The notes: generated by a model from the letters alone, not told the origin. 64,000 nucleotides of DNA from Streptomyces indicus (GCF_900100315.1 NZ_FNFF01000001.1:124001-188000), one strand, 5' to 3'; counted from the first letter of the stretch, positions 15,186 to 23,618 are shown. Made by a program: numbers and translations.

Positions 15186-16673
15186 TCAGTTCGCCCAGGG
15201 CAGGGGCGCGGTGTCGGTGCCCCAGTAGACGGACTTCTGGCGCTGGTAGGCGCGGATGAGGTCGCGGCCCTTCTCGGTGCCGAGGCCCGAGTCCTTCATC
15301 CCGCCGAAGGGGGTGGAGATGGAGAACTGCTTGTACGTGTTGATCCACACCGTGCCTGCCTCGATCCGCCGGGCGATCCGCCAGGCGGCGCGGGCGTCCC
15401 TGGTCCAGATGCCGCAGGCCAGGCCGTAGTCGGAGGCGTTGGCCTGGGCGACGAGGTCGTCCTCGTCCTCGTACGGCAGGGCGACCAGGACGGGCCCGAA
15501 GATCTCCTCCTGGCAGGTGCGGGCGGAGTTGGGCAGTCCGTCGATGACGGTCGGCAGGTAGTAGGCGCCGTCCGCGTGGGCCGCCCCGCCGGGGGCCGCG
15601 CCTCCGCACAGGACACGGCCCCCCTCGGAGCGGGCCAGGTCCACATAGGCCGCCACGGTGTCGCGGTGCTTGTGGTGGACGAGCGGGGCGACCTGGGTGT
15701 CCGGGTCGGTGCCGGGTCCGACCCGCAGCTTGCGCACCCGCTCGACGAGCGCGCCGAGGAACTCCTCGTACCGGCTGCGGTGGACGAAGAGGCGCGAACC
15801 GGCGATGCAGGACTGGCCGGAGGAGGAGAAGATCCCGAACAGCACGCCGGCGAGGGCCTGTTCGAGGTCGGCGTCCTCGCGGACGATCGTCGGGGACTTG
15901 CCGCCGAGTTCGAGTGAGGCGGGGATGAGCTTGTCCGCGGCATGCCGGGCGATGGTGCGGCCGGTGGCCGTACCGCCGGTGAAGCCGATCCGGCCGACCA
16001 GCGGATGCTTGACGATGGCGTCGCCGACGACCCGGCCGCTGCCGGGCAGGACCGAGAAGAGCGCGGTCGGCAACTCGGCCTCGGTGAGGGCCTGATGGAC
16101 CAGCCGGCCGAAGGCGAGCGACACCAGCGAGGTCCATTCGGCGGGCTTGAGCAGGACGGCGTTCCCGCCGGCCAGGGCCGGTGCGGTCTTCTGGGCGTCG
16201 GAGGCGATCGGCGAGTTCCACGGGTTGATCGCGCCGACCACGCCGATCGGCTCGTGCACGCTCAGCGTGACGTACGGGCCGCGGGACGGGGTGAGCGCGT
16301 CCTCCATCGTCTCCAGCGCGGCTGCCGTGTACCGGAAGGTGCCGGCGGCCGAGGCCGCGAGGGCCCGGGTCTCGGCGAGCGCCTTGCCGGTGTCGGCGGT
16401 CTGCAGGGCGGCGAGTTCCTCCGCGTCGCGCTCGACGAGGTCGGCGATCCGGTGCAGCAGCCTCGCCCGCCGATGGGGCAGGAGATCGCGCCAGGCGGGG
16501 TCGGCGGCAGCCTCGGCCGCGGCGCGGGCAGCCTCGTCCACGTCCTCGGCGGTGGCGGCGTGCACCTCGGTGAGCACCGAGCCGTCGGCGGGGTCCACGG
16601 CCCGGAAGGGCGCGCCCCGGCCGCGCCGCCAGACGCCGGCGACGAGCAGTTCGTCGGCGGGGATGCGAGGCAT
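15186..16673 (-). CDS. NAD(P)-dependent aldehyde dehydrogenase
   Basis: A 495-residue ALDH that oxidises an aldehyde to its acid. The catalytic cysteine is Cys289 (GQSCIAGSR), the general base Glu255 (LELGGKSP), and the oxyanion Asn153 (PWNSP). Lys176 in LLKPAEW contacts the cofactor. The sequence style is that of betaine-aldehyde and 2-hydroxymuconic-semialdehyde dehydrogenases. The ATG at 16673 follows GTGGAGGTCC; a longer frame upstream has no homology. It is the first gene of the operon, 44 bp ahead of the dioxygenase. In a meta-cleavage route it would take a semialdehyde product, but the true substrate is unproven. Confidence 0.93.
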   Translation of the reverse strand: MPRIPADELLVAGVWRRGRGAPFRAVDPADGSVLTEVHAATAEDVDEAARAAAEAAADPAWRDLLPHRRARLLHRIADLVERDAEELAALQTADTGKALAETRALAASAAGTFRYTAAALETMEDALTPSRGPYVTLSVHEPIGVVGAINPWNSPIASDAQKTAPALAGGNAVLLKPAEWTSLVSLAFGRLVHQALTEAELPTALFSVLPGSGRVVGDAIVKHPLVGRIGFTGGTATGRTIARHAADKLIPASLELGGKSPTIVREDADLEQALAGVLFGIFSSSGQSCIAGSRLFVHRSRYEEFLGALVERVRKLRVGPGTDPDTQVAPLVHHKHRDTVAAYVDLARSEGGRVLCGGAAPGGAAHADGAYYLPTVIDGLPNSARTCQEEIFGPVLVALPYEDEDDLVAQANASDYGLACGIWTRDARAAWRIARRIEAGTVWINTYKQFSISTPFGGMKDSGLGTEKGRDLIRAYQRQKSVYWGTDTAPLPWAN

Positions 16674-16745
16674 GAAGGACCTCCACAGGCAGGGGAATGG
16701 GGGAACCGCGACGGCCCGCACCGGACTCGCCGAAGTGCTTGAAAT

Positions 16746-16757
16746 CTAAGGGCTTAA
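16746..16757. promoter_or_regulatory. Operator candidate, operon side
   Basis: CTAAGGGCTTAA lies 73 bp before the aldehyde dehydrogenase start. Read on the minus strand it is TTAAGCCCTTAG. That is 11 of 12 identical to the site at 16846, which lies exactly 100 bp away and is oriented toward the other gene. Confidence 0.6.
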
Positions 16758-16814
16758 CTATTTTGGCCGCAAGACCCTCCCCCCGATGAATTTCCGCGAG
16801 CTCGTCGTGAACCC

Positions 16815-16857
16815 TTGACGGCCCCCTACCGTCGGCCGGTAGAACTTAAGCCCTAAG
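16815..16857 (+). promoter_or_regulatory. MFS-side promoter with overlapping operator
   Basis: TTGACG (16815-16820) and TAGAAC (16840-16845) are 19 bp apart and could be a -35/-10 pair. TTAAGCCCTAAG (16846-16857) follows at once, over the likely transcription start. That is where a repressor would block initiation. The rest of the 329-bp divergent region (16674-17002) has no other structure I could recognise apart from a CTACCG...CGGTAG inverted repeat in the spacer. Confidence 0.55.
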
Positions 16858-17002
16858 AGGCTTGATTACGCCTCACCTGCTGTCTCTTCCGCGAACCTGT
16901 CCCCTCGTCCGCCGCCCGGGTGGTCCACGACCCTTGCCCGCACGGCCCCAGCGCTCCCGCGCGCACCCCCGTCCCGGTGTGCCGGAGCAGGAGGTCAACT
17001 CC

Positions 17003-18412
17003 ATGACGACAGAAGCGTCCGACCTGCGCCCCGATGCCTCCCCCGGTGCTCCGGCGGCCGGCGCCGCCTCGATCGGCGCCCGCTTCGAGCGCCTGCCGCT
17101 GTGCCGCTGGCATGTCACCGTCCGCCTGATCGTCGGCGTGGTGACCTTCTTCGAAGCGTTCGACCAGCTCCTCATCGCCTACGCCCTGCCCCAACTGCGC
17201 ACGGAATGGCACCTGACCACGACCAACACCACGGCCCTGATGACGGTGGGCTCGATCGGCATGCTGATCGGCGCCGTCGCCTCGGGGCGGCTGGCCGACC
17301 GCTTCGGCCGCGTGAGGGTGATCGCCGCGTGCATCGCGGTCTCCAGCCTCTGCAACCTGCTGCTGACCCTGTGCACTTCGCCCGAACCGTTCATGGCCGT
17401 CCGCTTCGTGCAGGGCCTCGCCATCGGCGGCGAAGTCCCCGTCGCCGCCACGTTCATCGCCGAGATCACCCGCTCCCACAAGCGCGGCCGCTTCGTCCTC
17501 CTGTACGAGCTGGTCTTCCCGGCCGGACTCACCGCGGGCGCCTTGCTCGCGGCCTGGCTGGTGCCGCTGCTCGGCTGGCGCTGGATGTTCGCCCTCGCCG
17601 CGATTCCGGGCGTGCTCTGCTACGTCGTCCTCAAGTACGTGCCGGAGTCCCCCCGTTGGCTCGCCGAGCACGGCCGGCACGAGGACGCGCTGCGCACGAT
17701 GGCCGCGATCGAGGCCGACGTCGAACGGATCACCGGCCGGCCCCTGCCCGCACCGGAACCGGCCACCGCTGCCGTCTCCCCCGCCCCGGCGGGCCGGGGC
17801 GGCCTGCGCGAACTGTTCTCCGGCCGCTACCGCAAGCGGACCCTGGTGATCGGCGTCCTGTGGTTCACGGGCTACTTCGTCAACTACGGCATCACATCCT
17901 GGCTGCCGACGATCTACGACTCCCGCTTCGGCCTCGACCTCTCCACGGCCCTGCTGTACTCCACCGTGACCTCGTGCGCGGGCCTGCTCGGCTGCCTGGT
18001 GGTCGCCCTCACCGTGGACAGGGCCGGCCGCCGCAAGGTCATCACGGTCTGCATGGCATCGGCGGCCCTGTGCCTGCTCCTGCTCGGCCTGTTCAGCGGG
18101 GGCTCGGCGAACGCCGTCCTGCTCTGGACCTCGCTCGCGGCCGTCTTCTTCTTCGGCTCCAACATCTGCCTGTACGTGTACTCCCCCGAGCTGTTCCCGA
18201 CCCGGATGCGCGCCCTCGGCTCCTCCGTCGGCGGCGCGATGAACCGCCTCGGCATCATCCTCGGCCCGATCGTGGTCGGCGCGATCTACGCGGGCGGCGC
18301 CCTGGGCTCCGTCTTCATCACGCTGGCAGCCGTCGCCGTGATCGGCTCGCTGACGGCGGGCTTCGGCGCGGAGGAGACGAGCGGCCGCAAGCTGGAGGAG
18401 ATCGCGCCCTGA
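17003..18412 (+). CDS. MFS transporter, aromatic-acid/sugar-porter type
   Basis: A 469-residue membrane carrier with about 12 hydrophobic segments. It has the loop 2-3 signature GRLADRFGRVRV, the RFVQGLAIGGEVPVA segment of helix 4, PESPRWLAEHGR after helix 6, and a second-half repeat VDRAGRRKV. These are typical of the sugar-porter and aromatic acid:H+ symporter (PcaK, BenK) groups. The ATG at 17003 is chosen because CAGGAGG stands nine bases upstream, and the first 40 residues before it in the longer frame are non-hydrophobic. It is divergent from the catabolic operon and shares its operator region, so it most likely imports the pathway substrate. Confidence 0.9.
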   Translation: MTTEASDLRPDASPGAPAAGAASIGARFERLPLCRWHVTVRLIVGVVTFFEAFDQLLIAYALPQLRTEWHLTTTNTTALMTVGSIGMLIGAVASGRLADRFGRVRVIAACIAVSSLCNLLLTLCTSPEPFMAVRFVQGLAIGGEVPVAATFIAEITRSHKRGRFVLLYELVFPAGLTAGALLAAWLVPLLGWRWMFALAAIPGVLCYVVLKYVPESPRWLAEHGRHEDALRTMAAIEADVERITGRPLPAPEPATAAVSPAPAGRGGLRELFSGRYRKRTLVIGVLWFTGYFVNYGITSWLPTIYDSRFGLDLSTALLYSTVTSCAGLLGCLVVALTVDRAGRRKVITVCMASAALCLLLLGLFSGGSANAVLLWTSLAAVFFFGSNICLYVYSPELFPTRMRALGSSVGGAMNRLGIILGPIVVGAIYAGGALGSVFITLAAVAVIGSLTAGFGAEETSGRKLEEIAP

Positions 18413-18483
18413 CCGTCAGGGCCGCACCGGCTCAGGTCCCGTGACCTTCAGTGCCGGACCAACCGACCACTCCCGAACGACCG

Positions 18484-18513
18484 AACGCGCCCCGTCACAC
18501 GACGGGGCGCGTT
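18484..18513. terminator. Perfect hairpin between convergent genes
   Basis: AACGCGCCCCGTC pairs perfectly with GACGGGGCGCGTT around an ACAC loop. It lies between the convergent MFS and GNAT genes and can serve both strands. Confidence 0.9.
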
Positions 18514-18546
18514 CCATGTCTCTGTTCACGTGTCGGCGTGCGTCCC

Positions 18547-19257
18547 TCAACCGGCCGTCGAATACGGCACCTTGGCCCCCAGGAACCGCGTCCGCCCCCG
18601 TCGGCGGAAGCCGAGGGCCTCGTACAGGCGGATCGCGCCCTCATTGTCGGAGGCCGCGTGCAGGAACGGGATCTCGCCGCGCTCGCGGATGCCGTGCGCC
18701 ACCGCGCGGACCAGGCGCGTGCCGAGGCCCTGGCCGCGGAAGTCCTCGTCGGTGCAGACCGCGCTGATCTCCGTGTAGCCGGGCGGGTGGATCCGCTCCC
18801 CCGCCATCGCCACGAGGCGGCCCTCCCGGCGGATGCCGAGGTAGGTGCCGAGCTCGACGGTGCGCGGCAGGAAGGGCCCCGGCTTCGTACGGCTCACCAG
18901 GTCGAGCATTTCGGGGACGTCCTGCGCGCCGAGCAGCACGGCCTCCGGGTCCGGGCGGGCGTCGACCGACTCGTCGATGAGCTGCACCCCGAGGCCCTCC
19001 CAGCTGATCTTCCATTCCGCCGGCGGCCGCGACCGCAGACCGGGCAGGGCGACCTCCGTGCCGGGGCCGGAGAGCTCCGCGAGGTCGGCCCAGTCCTGGG
19101 CGTCGGGCTCGTCCGGCAGCGCGCTCCACGGTGCCACGTCCACCGGGTAGCGCACGGCGCGGCCGCGACGCTCGGCGAAGTGGGCGTGCGGGCCGAGGAG
19201 CGCGTCGTACGTCGGGTTGTCCAGAGTGTGCCGGGTCACCGACGGTACGGCGGTCAT
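18547..19257 (-). CDS. GNAT-family N-acetyltransferase
   Basis: A 236-residue acetyltransferase. The C-terminal third holds the acetyl-CoA motif A, EISAVCTDEDFRGQGLGTRL, with the RGQGLG pyrophosphate loop, and motif B, LHAASDNEGAIRLYEALGF, ending in the typical LYExLGF. The N-terminal half (about residues 1-110) is not typical GNAT and may set specificity; the overall form is like FR47/YjdJ-type amino-acyl acetyltransferases. The ATG at 19257 follows GAGGAG. It is monocistronic, between a terminator and the HxlR gene. Target molecule unknown. Confidence 0.88.
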   Translation of the reverse strand: MTAVPSVTRHTLDNPTYDALLGPHAHFAERRGRAVRYPVDVAPWSALPDEPDAQDWADLAELSGPGTEVALPGLRSRPPAEWKISWEGLGVQLIDESVDARPDPEAVLLGAQDVPEMLDLVSRTKPGPFLPRTVELGTYLGIRREGRLVAMAGERIHPPGYTEISAVCTDEDFRGQGLGTRLVRAVAHGIRERGEIPFLHAASDNEGAIRLYEALGFRRRGRTRFLGAKVPYSTAG

Positions 19258-19353
19258 GGTGCTTGCTCCTCGCTTCTCCCGTACGCGGCCGCACCCGGCG
19301 GCCGTGCTCGTCCAGAAGATCCAAGCGCGCCAGGGACCGGATTATTCCGCAGG

Positions 19354-19830
19354 TCAGGCGGCAGGTGCGGGGTCCGCGGGGCCGGCGCCCTTGCGCCCGG
19401 CCTCCTCGTGCGCGGCGCGGCTCTCGAGGATCCGGGCGTTGTTCTCGACCGCCCAGGCGGCCAGCGCGAGGGCGGGCGGGATGAGGCTGCGGCCGAGCGG
19501 GGTCAGCGCGTACTCGACGCGCGGCGGCACCTCTGCGTACGCGGTGCGTGAGACGAGGCCGTCGCGGGTCAGGTTCCGCAGCGTGAGAGTCAGCATGCGC
19601 TGGGAGATGCCGGGCACGTGCTGCTGTAGCTCGCCGAAGCGCATCCGCTTCTCCTCCAGTGTGGCGACGATCAGCAGCGTCCACTTGTCGCAGATGCGGT
19701 CGAGGACGGCGCGGATCGACCGGCCGCCGTCCCCGCGGATCATGCAGGTGTGCGCGTACGGCGTGCCGGGCTGCGACGTGCCACCGGGTCCCGCTTGCTG
19801 CGAGGCGCCGCCCGATCCCGATTCCGACAT
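19354..19830 (-). CDS. HxlR-family transcriptional regulator
   Basis: A 158-residue winged-helix protein. The HxlR core spans about residues 28-130: CMIRGDGGRSIRAVLDRICDK leads (in two parts) into WTLLIVATLEE, and GISQRMLTLTLRNLTRDGLV is the recognition region with the characteristic ISxRMLTxxLRxLxxDGLV phrase. One N-terminal cysteine (Cys29 area) is at the position that senses oxidants or electrophiles in HypR/YodB-type members. An Ala-Gly-rich tail follows the core. The ATG at 19830 has AGGAGC six bases upstream; the longer frame lacks one. It is divergent from the DoxX gene, 108 bp away, and probably regulates it. Confidence 0.9.
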   Translation of the reverse strand: MSESGSGGASQQAGPGGTSQPGTPYAHTCMIRGDGGRSIRAVLDRICDKWTLLIVATLEEKRMRFGELQQHVPGISQRMLTLTLRNLTRDGLVSRTAYAEVPPRVEYALTPLGRSLIPPALALAAWAVENNARILESRAAHEEAGRKGAGPADPAPAA

Positions 19831-19938
19831 GACAGCTCCTTGTGCGTTGCGCACATCCGTGTGCCTTTTGTAAGCCCTTCGGCGCTGACTCATCATGAGG
19901 CCACTTCCCACCCGTCACCACACTTCAGGGGGACCGCC

Positions 19939-20304
19939 ATGTCCGTGGCCTACTGGATCGTCGCCGTGCTGCTCGGTCTGTTCTACCTCTACTCCGGCGG
20001 CATCAAGGCCGTCCGGGACCCGCAGCGCCTGAAGCCGATGATGGCCTGGGTCGACACGGTGCCGCGGCCCGCTCTGCGCGCGCTCGGTGCGGTCGAAGTC
20101 CTGGGCGCGCTGGGCCTGTTGCTGCCCCCGCTGACGGGGATCGCCCCGTGGCTGGCCCTCGCGGCCGCCGCCGGTCTCGTCGTGCTGCAGATCGGGGCGA
20201 TGCGTCTGCACCTGTCCCGCGGCGAGGTGCGCGAGACCGGCCTGAACATCGCCCTGATCGTGCTCGCGGCGGCGGCCGTCTGGCTCGGCACCGTGTGGAT
20301 CTAG
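19939..20304 (+). CDS. DoxX-family membrane protein
   Basis: A 121-residue four-helix membrane protein of the DoxX/DoxD-like group. Helix 1 is AYWIVAVLLGLFYLYSGGIK with the conserved F-x-x-x-G-x-x-K pattern. Further helices lie at about residues 48-66, 70-90 and 100-118. The ATG at 19939 has AGGGGGA seven bases upstream. It is divergent from an HxlR regulator, a common pairing for genes answering electrophile or redox stress. DoxX proteins interact with superoxide dismutase or thiol-redox partners in mycobacteria; the role here is not shown by sequence. Confidence 0.87.
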   Translation: MSVAYWIVAVLLGLFYLYSGGIKAVRDPQRLKPMMAWVDTVPRPALRALGAVEVLGALGLLLPPLTGIAPWLALAAAAGLVVLQIGAMRLHLSRGEVRETGLNIALIVLAAAAVWLGTVWI

Positions 20305-20345
20305 GACCAACGGCGGCACATGGCCCCCCGGGGGCAGAGCCTGCG

Positions 20346-20819
20346 TCAGAGCGTCGGATCGAACCAGGTCGGCTCGTCGAGCAGGGCCTGCTTGATCCGG
20401 AACACCCCGAACTCGTGCAGCTCCGGCAGCGCGTCCACGGAGAACCAGCCGACTTCGAGCGACTCCTCGTCGTTCACCCGCGCCTCGCCGCCCACGGCAC
20501 GGCACCGGATGGTGATGTCCATGAACTGGCACTGGTCACCGTTGGGGTACGTGTGCGGATCGAGGGTCTGCACCAGGACGATCCGCTCCGGTACGCAGTG
20601 CACGCCCGTCTCCTCGTACACCTCGCGCACCGCGCAGGAGGCGGGCTGCTCGCCCGGCTCGGGGATGCCGCCGATCACGGACCACTGGCCGGTGTCGGCG
20701 CGCCGGCCGAGCAGCACTCTGCCCTGGTCGTCGAAGACGAGCGCCGTCACGCCCGGCAGGAACAGGAGTTGGTGGCCCGCAGTGGCCCGGATCGCGCGGA
20801 TGAAGTCGGGGGTGCCCAT
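20346..20819 (-). CDS. NUDIX hydrolase
   Basis: A 157-residue NUDIX pyrophosphohydrolase. The NUDIX box is complete: Gly, five residues, Glu, seven residues, then REVYEETGV, starting near residue 51. The preceding strand LLGRRADTGQWSVIGG carries the usual entrance. Substrates are nucleoside diphosphates linked to another group. The protein ends in a conserved-looking HEFGVFRIKQALL helix. The ATG at 20819 is chosen because TAGGGT lies 7 nt upstream and no ribosome site exists, which fits a leaderless message; a GTG at 20825 is in frame but too close to that element. It is convergent with the DoxX gene. Confidence 0.9.
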   Translation of the reverse strand: MGTPDFIRAIRATAGHQLLFLPGVTALVFDDQGRVLLGRRADTGQWSVIGGIPEPGEQPASCAVREVYEETGVHCVPERIVLVQTLDPHTYPNGDQCQFMDITIRCRAVGGEARVNDEESLEVGWFSVDALPELHEFGVFRIKQALLDEPTWFDPTL

Positions 20820-20826
20820 GCCCACG

Positions 20827-20832
20827 ACCCTA
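20827..20832 (-). promoter_or_regulatory. -10 hexamer of a leaderless start (NUDIX)
   Basis: TAGGGT on the minus strand ends seven bases before the ATG. No Shine-Dalgarno sequence is present, so transcription probably begins at or next to the start codon. Confidence 0.5.
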
Positions 20833-20870
20833 ACCCGCGGCCGATCTCCGCACGGGCGCGCCCGACCGGC

Positions 20871-22484
20871 TCACTCCGTCGGGGCAGCGGCCGTGTCCTT
20901 CGTCCGGTTCCGGCGTACGAAGGCCCAGGCGAAGCCGCCCACCGCCACGGCGACCAGGGCGAGTTCGGGCACGGTGCCGAGCTTGGTGGCCGGGGTCTGC
21001 GAGGAGCGCAGCGGTACGTCGGCGACCAGGGTGTCGGCCGTGAACCAGGTGGTGCGCTGCACGATCTCACCGTCCGGCATGATCACGGCGCTGACGCCGC
21101 TGGTGACCGGGACGGTGACGGTGCGGCTGTGCTCCACGGCGCGGATCCGCGACATGGCCAGCTGCTGGTAGGTCATCTCGCTGCGGTCGAAGGTGGCGTT
21201 GTTGCTGGGCACGGAGATCAGCTGGGCGCCGTGCGTGACGGTGTCCCGCACGGCCCAGTCGAAGGCCGCCTCGTAGCAGGTGGCGAGGCCGACCTTCGCG
21301 CCCGGCATGGTGAACACTCCGGGCTCGCTGCCGCGGCTGAAGTCCTTGCGGACCATCGAACCCCACTCGGGGTTGATCATGTCGACCACGGAGCGCAGCG
21401 GCAGATACTCGCCGAAGGGCTGGATCTGCCGCTTGTCGTACGTCTCGGTGGGGCCCTTCTCGGGGTCCCAGAGGATCTGCTCGTTGAGCAGCCGCCCGTC
21501 CTCGTGCTCCACGACGCCGCCCACGGAGATCGGCGCGCCCACGGCCTTGGCCGCGGCGTCGATGTCGGCGTACGCGTCGGCGTTGCGGAAGGGGTCGATG
21601 TCGGAGGAGTTCTCCGGCCAGAGCACGAAGTCGGGCTGCTTCGCCTTGCCTTGGCGCACCCGATCGGCGAGCCGGAGCGTCTCCTTCACATGGTGGTCGA
21701 GCACGGCCTTGCGCTGGGCGTTGAAGTCGAGCCCCGCCTGCGGGACGTTGCCCTGGATCACGGCGACCGTGGCGGTGCCGTCCTCGGCGGTGTCGGAGAC
21801 CAGCGGCAGCGAGGCGAGCGCGCCGGCGACGGGCACGACCACGGCCGCGAGCGCGACGGCTGCGGTGCCCCGCCGGAGGGTGCGGGTCCGGCGGTACGCG
21901 AGGAACTCCCGTACGGCCGCGAAGAGACCGAACCCGCAGAGCACCACGGCGAATCCGAGCACCGGGGTGCCGCCGAGCGCCGCGAGCGGCAGGAACACGC
22001 TGTCGGCCTGGCCGAAGGCGACCTTGCCCCAGGGGAAGCCGCTGAACGGGGCTCGGGCGCGGGCCGCCTCGCCCAGCGTCCACACGGCTGCGGCCCACAG
22101 CGGCCAGCCGGGCAGCTTGGACACGGCGGCGATGCCGACTGAGGTGACCGCCACGAACAGGGCCTCGATCGCGACGAGCGCGAGCCACGGTCCGGGCCCG
22201 ACCTCGACCCCGGTCCATACGAGCAGCGGCAGCAGGAAGCCGAGGCCGAACAGGTAGCCGCGGCCGAGGGCGCTCTTCCAGGCGCGGCCGCGCAGCGACC
22301 AGGCGAGCCCGGCGAACGCGGGCAGCGCGAGCCACCACAGGGTGCGCGGCGGGAAGCTGACGTAGAGGAGCACGCCGCTGAGCGCCGCGACCGCGAGCGG
22401 AACGAGCCGGCGCAGGAGCCGGAGCCCGCGCGGCTCGGGTGCGGGCGGGGTCTGCTCGCCGGTCGGCGTGATGGTGGCTGTCAC
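20871..22484 (-). CDS. lnt: Apolipoprotein N-acyltransferase
   Basis: Adds the third acyl chain to the N-terminal cysteine of lipoproteins in the membrane. The 537 residues give six or more N-terminal transmembrane helices (to about residue 220), then a nitrilase-fold domain. The catalytic triad is visible as Glu in VLWPENSS (about 290), Lys in YDKRQIQPFGEYLP (about 348) and Cys in ATCYEAAFDWA (about 401). A last helix lies near the C-terminus. It is full length. The GTG at 22484 lies 7 nt after TAGACT, with no ribosome site, suggesting leaderless translation. Confidence 0.95.
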   Translation of the reverse strand: MTATITPTGEQTPPAPEPRGLRLLRRLVPLAVAALSGVLLYVSFPPRTLWWLALPAFAGLAWSLRGRAWKSALGRGYLFGLGFLLPLLVWTGVEVGPGPWLALVAIEALFVAVTSVGIAAVSKLPGWPLWAAAVWTLGEAARARAPFSGFPWGKVAFGQADSVFLPLAALGGTPVLGFAVVLCGFGLFAAVREFLAYRRTRTLRRGTAAVALAAVVVPVAGALASLPLVSDTAEDGTATVAVIQGNVPQAGLDFNAQRKAVLDHHVKETLRLADRVRQGKAKQPDFVLWPENSSDIDPFRNADAYADIDAAAKAVGAPISVGGVVEHEDGRLLNEQILWDPEKGPTETYDKRQIQPFGEYLPLRSVVDMINPEWGSMVRKDFSRGSEPGVFTMPGAKVGLATCYEAAFDWAVRDTVTHGAQLISVPSNNATFDRSEMTYQQLAMSRIRAVEHSRTVTVPVTSGVSAVIMPDGEIVQRTTWFTADTLVADVPLRSSQTPATKLGTVPELALVAVAVGGFAWAFVRRNRTKDTAAAPTE

Positions 22485-22491
22485 GCCGCGG

Positions 22492-22497
22492 AGTCTA
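22492..22497 (-). promoter_or_regulatory. -10 hexamer of a leaderless start (lnt)
   Basis: TAGACT on the minus strand ends seven bases before the GTG start of lnt. Nothing resembling a Shine-Dalgarno sequence stands between them. Confidence 0.5.
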
Positions 22498-22566
22498 CGG
22501 CGCGCGGCTGTGACCAGGGAAAGGGCGTCCGGCGAAAGCCGGGCCCGACCTGCGGCTCCCAGGGCT

Positions 22567-23130
22567 TCAGGCGCCCTGCGCGGTCCCGCCGGTGGGCAGC
22601 ATCAGGCGCTTGCGGATGAAGTCGACGGCGGTCTGTGCGTCGTCGACGGTGACGGTGAACTTCCGCCCGTCGCCCAGCTTCAGGACCAGTCCCTCACCTC
22701 GTCGTACGACGACGGCGGTGCCCTTCTCGGGGCGCCAGCGGCAGCCCCAGCCGCCCCACTGCTGCGGGGTGATCTTCGGTGCGAACTCGGCGCCGACGAC
22801 ATGGCTGAGCGGGATGCGGCGACGCGGCAGGCCCATGTGTCCGCAGCGCACTTCGAGGGCCTCGGTGTCCACCCGTACCGCCACGTGCACGAAGGCGAGG
22901 GTGCCGAAGAGCATCAGGAGGCCGGCGGCGACGCAGCCGACGACGGACATCACCAGGGGTGCGATTCCCGACGTCCACGGCGAGTCCACGGCCAACTCGA
23001 TGCCGAGCGCCATGCAGGCCGCACCGGCACAGGCGAGCAGCCACTGCACACGGTTCGTGGCGCGGCCGGTCCAGATGTCGGGGTGCGGATCAGTGCCCCG
23101 CTCTGCGTCGTCGTGGGGTTGGTCCCTCAT
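22567..23130 (-). CDS. Membrane protein with PH-like domain
   Basis: A 187-residue protein. An N-terminal hydrophilic segment of about 28 residues is followed by two transmembrane helices (about 29-50 and 58-82). The soluble C-terminal domain (VRVDTEALEVRCGHMGLPRR and onwards) has the strand pattern of bacterial PH/DUF3093-type domains, with PLSHVVGAEF and RRGEGLVLKLGDGRKFTVTV. The ending, VDDAQTAVDFIRKRL, is typical of DUF3093. It has no enzymatic motif. The ATG at 23130 is 7 nt from TAGCCT, another likely leaderless start. Role unknown, likely at the cell membrane. Confidence 0.75.
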   Translation of the reverse strand: MRDQPHDDAERGTDPHPDIWTGRATNRVQWLLACAGAACMALGIELAVDSPWTSGIAPLVMSVVGCVAAGLLMLFGTLAFVHVAVRVDTEALEVRCGHMGLPRRRIPLSHVVGAEFAPKITPQQWGGWGCRWRPEKGTAVVVRRGEGLVLKLGDGRKFTVTVDDAQTAVDFIRKRLMLPTGGTAQGA

Positions 23131-23137
23131 GCCGTGA

Positions 23138-23143
23138 AGGCTA
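23138..23143 (-). promoter_or_regulatory. -10 hexamer of a leaderless start (PH-like gene)
   Basis: TAGCCT on the minus strand ends seven bases before the ATG at 23130, with no Shine-Dalgarno sequence between. Confidence 0.5.
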
Positions 23144-23243
23144 CTCGTGTTCCGCTCCGAAGGCACGGGATCGCGGAGCGTGACCTTCAGGTGGGGGATC
23201 CACGTATTTCTTCCGGTACGCGTACGTGCTTCTTCCGGTGCGC

Positions 23244-23618
23244 CTACGCGCCGGACTTGATCTCCCCGGCGAACACGATGATCTGGTCGATGAGGCTGCG
23301 GCGCAGATGGACCACGTCGGTGCCCGCCAGGCGCGGACCCCCGTCCGGCGTCGTGAACACCCATTGGTAGCGGGCCCATTCACCGGGCATGTCCACCTCT
23401 GAACAGCGCACCATCGTGCCCGCTCCGGCCGGGTGGCGGCGGATGTCGAGCACGAACTGCTCGACCGCCTCGATCCCCTCACTGCGGCCGAGCGGCCCCC
23501 AGAACACCACGTCCGAAGTGAGGGCCTGGGCGAGCAGCCCGGTCACGTAGCCGTCCTCGGAGGCGTTGAAGGCGGAGATGAACGTGTCGATCGCGGAACG
23601 CGCCGTCTCTTCCTGCAT
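23244..23618 (-). CDS. SnoaL/NTF2-like protein
   Basis: A 124-residue single-domain protein of the NTF2-like (SnoaL, DUF4440) fold. The N-terminal helix pair (TARSAIDTFISAFNASEDGY) is followed by SDVVFWGPLGRSEGIEAVEQF, where the GPxGRxxGxxAVxxF pattern is typical, and then by the antiparallel strands RYQWVFTTPDG and DVVHLRRSLIDQIIVF. Such proteins are isomerases, hydrolases or binding modules; the pocket residues are not diagnostic. It stands alone between the PH-like gene and the racemase. The ATG at 23618 lacks a good ribosome site; TATGAC lies 6 nt before it. Confidence 0.85.
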   Translation of the reverse strand: MQEETARSAIDTFISAFNASEDGYVTGLLAQALTSDVVFWGPLGRSEGIEAVEQFVLDIRRHPAGAGTMVRCSEVDMPGEWARYQWVFTTPDGGPRLAGTDVVHLRRSLIDQIIVFAGEIKSGA

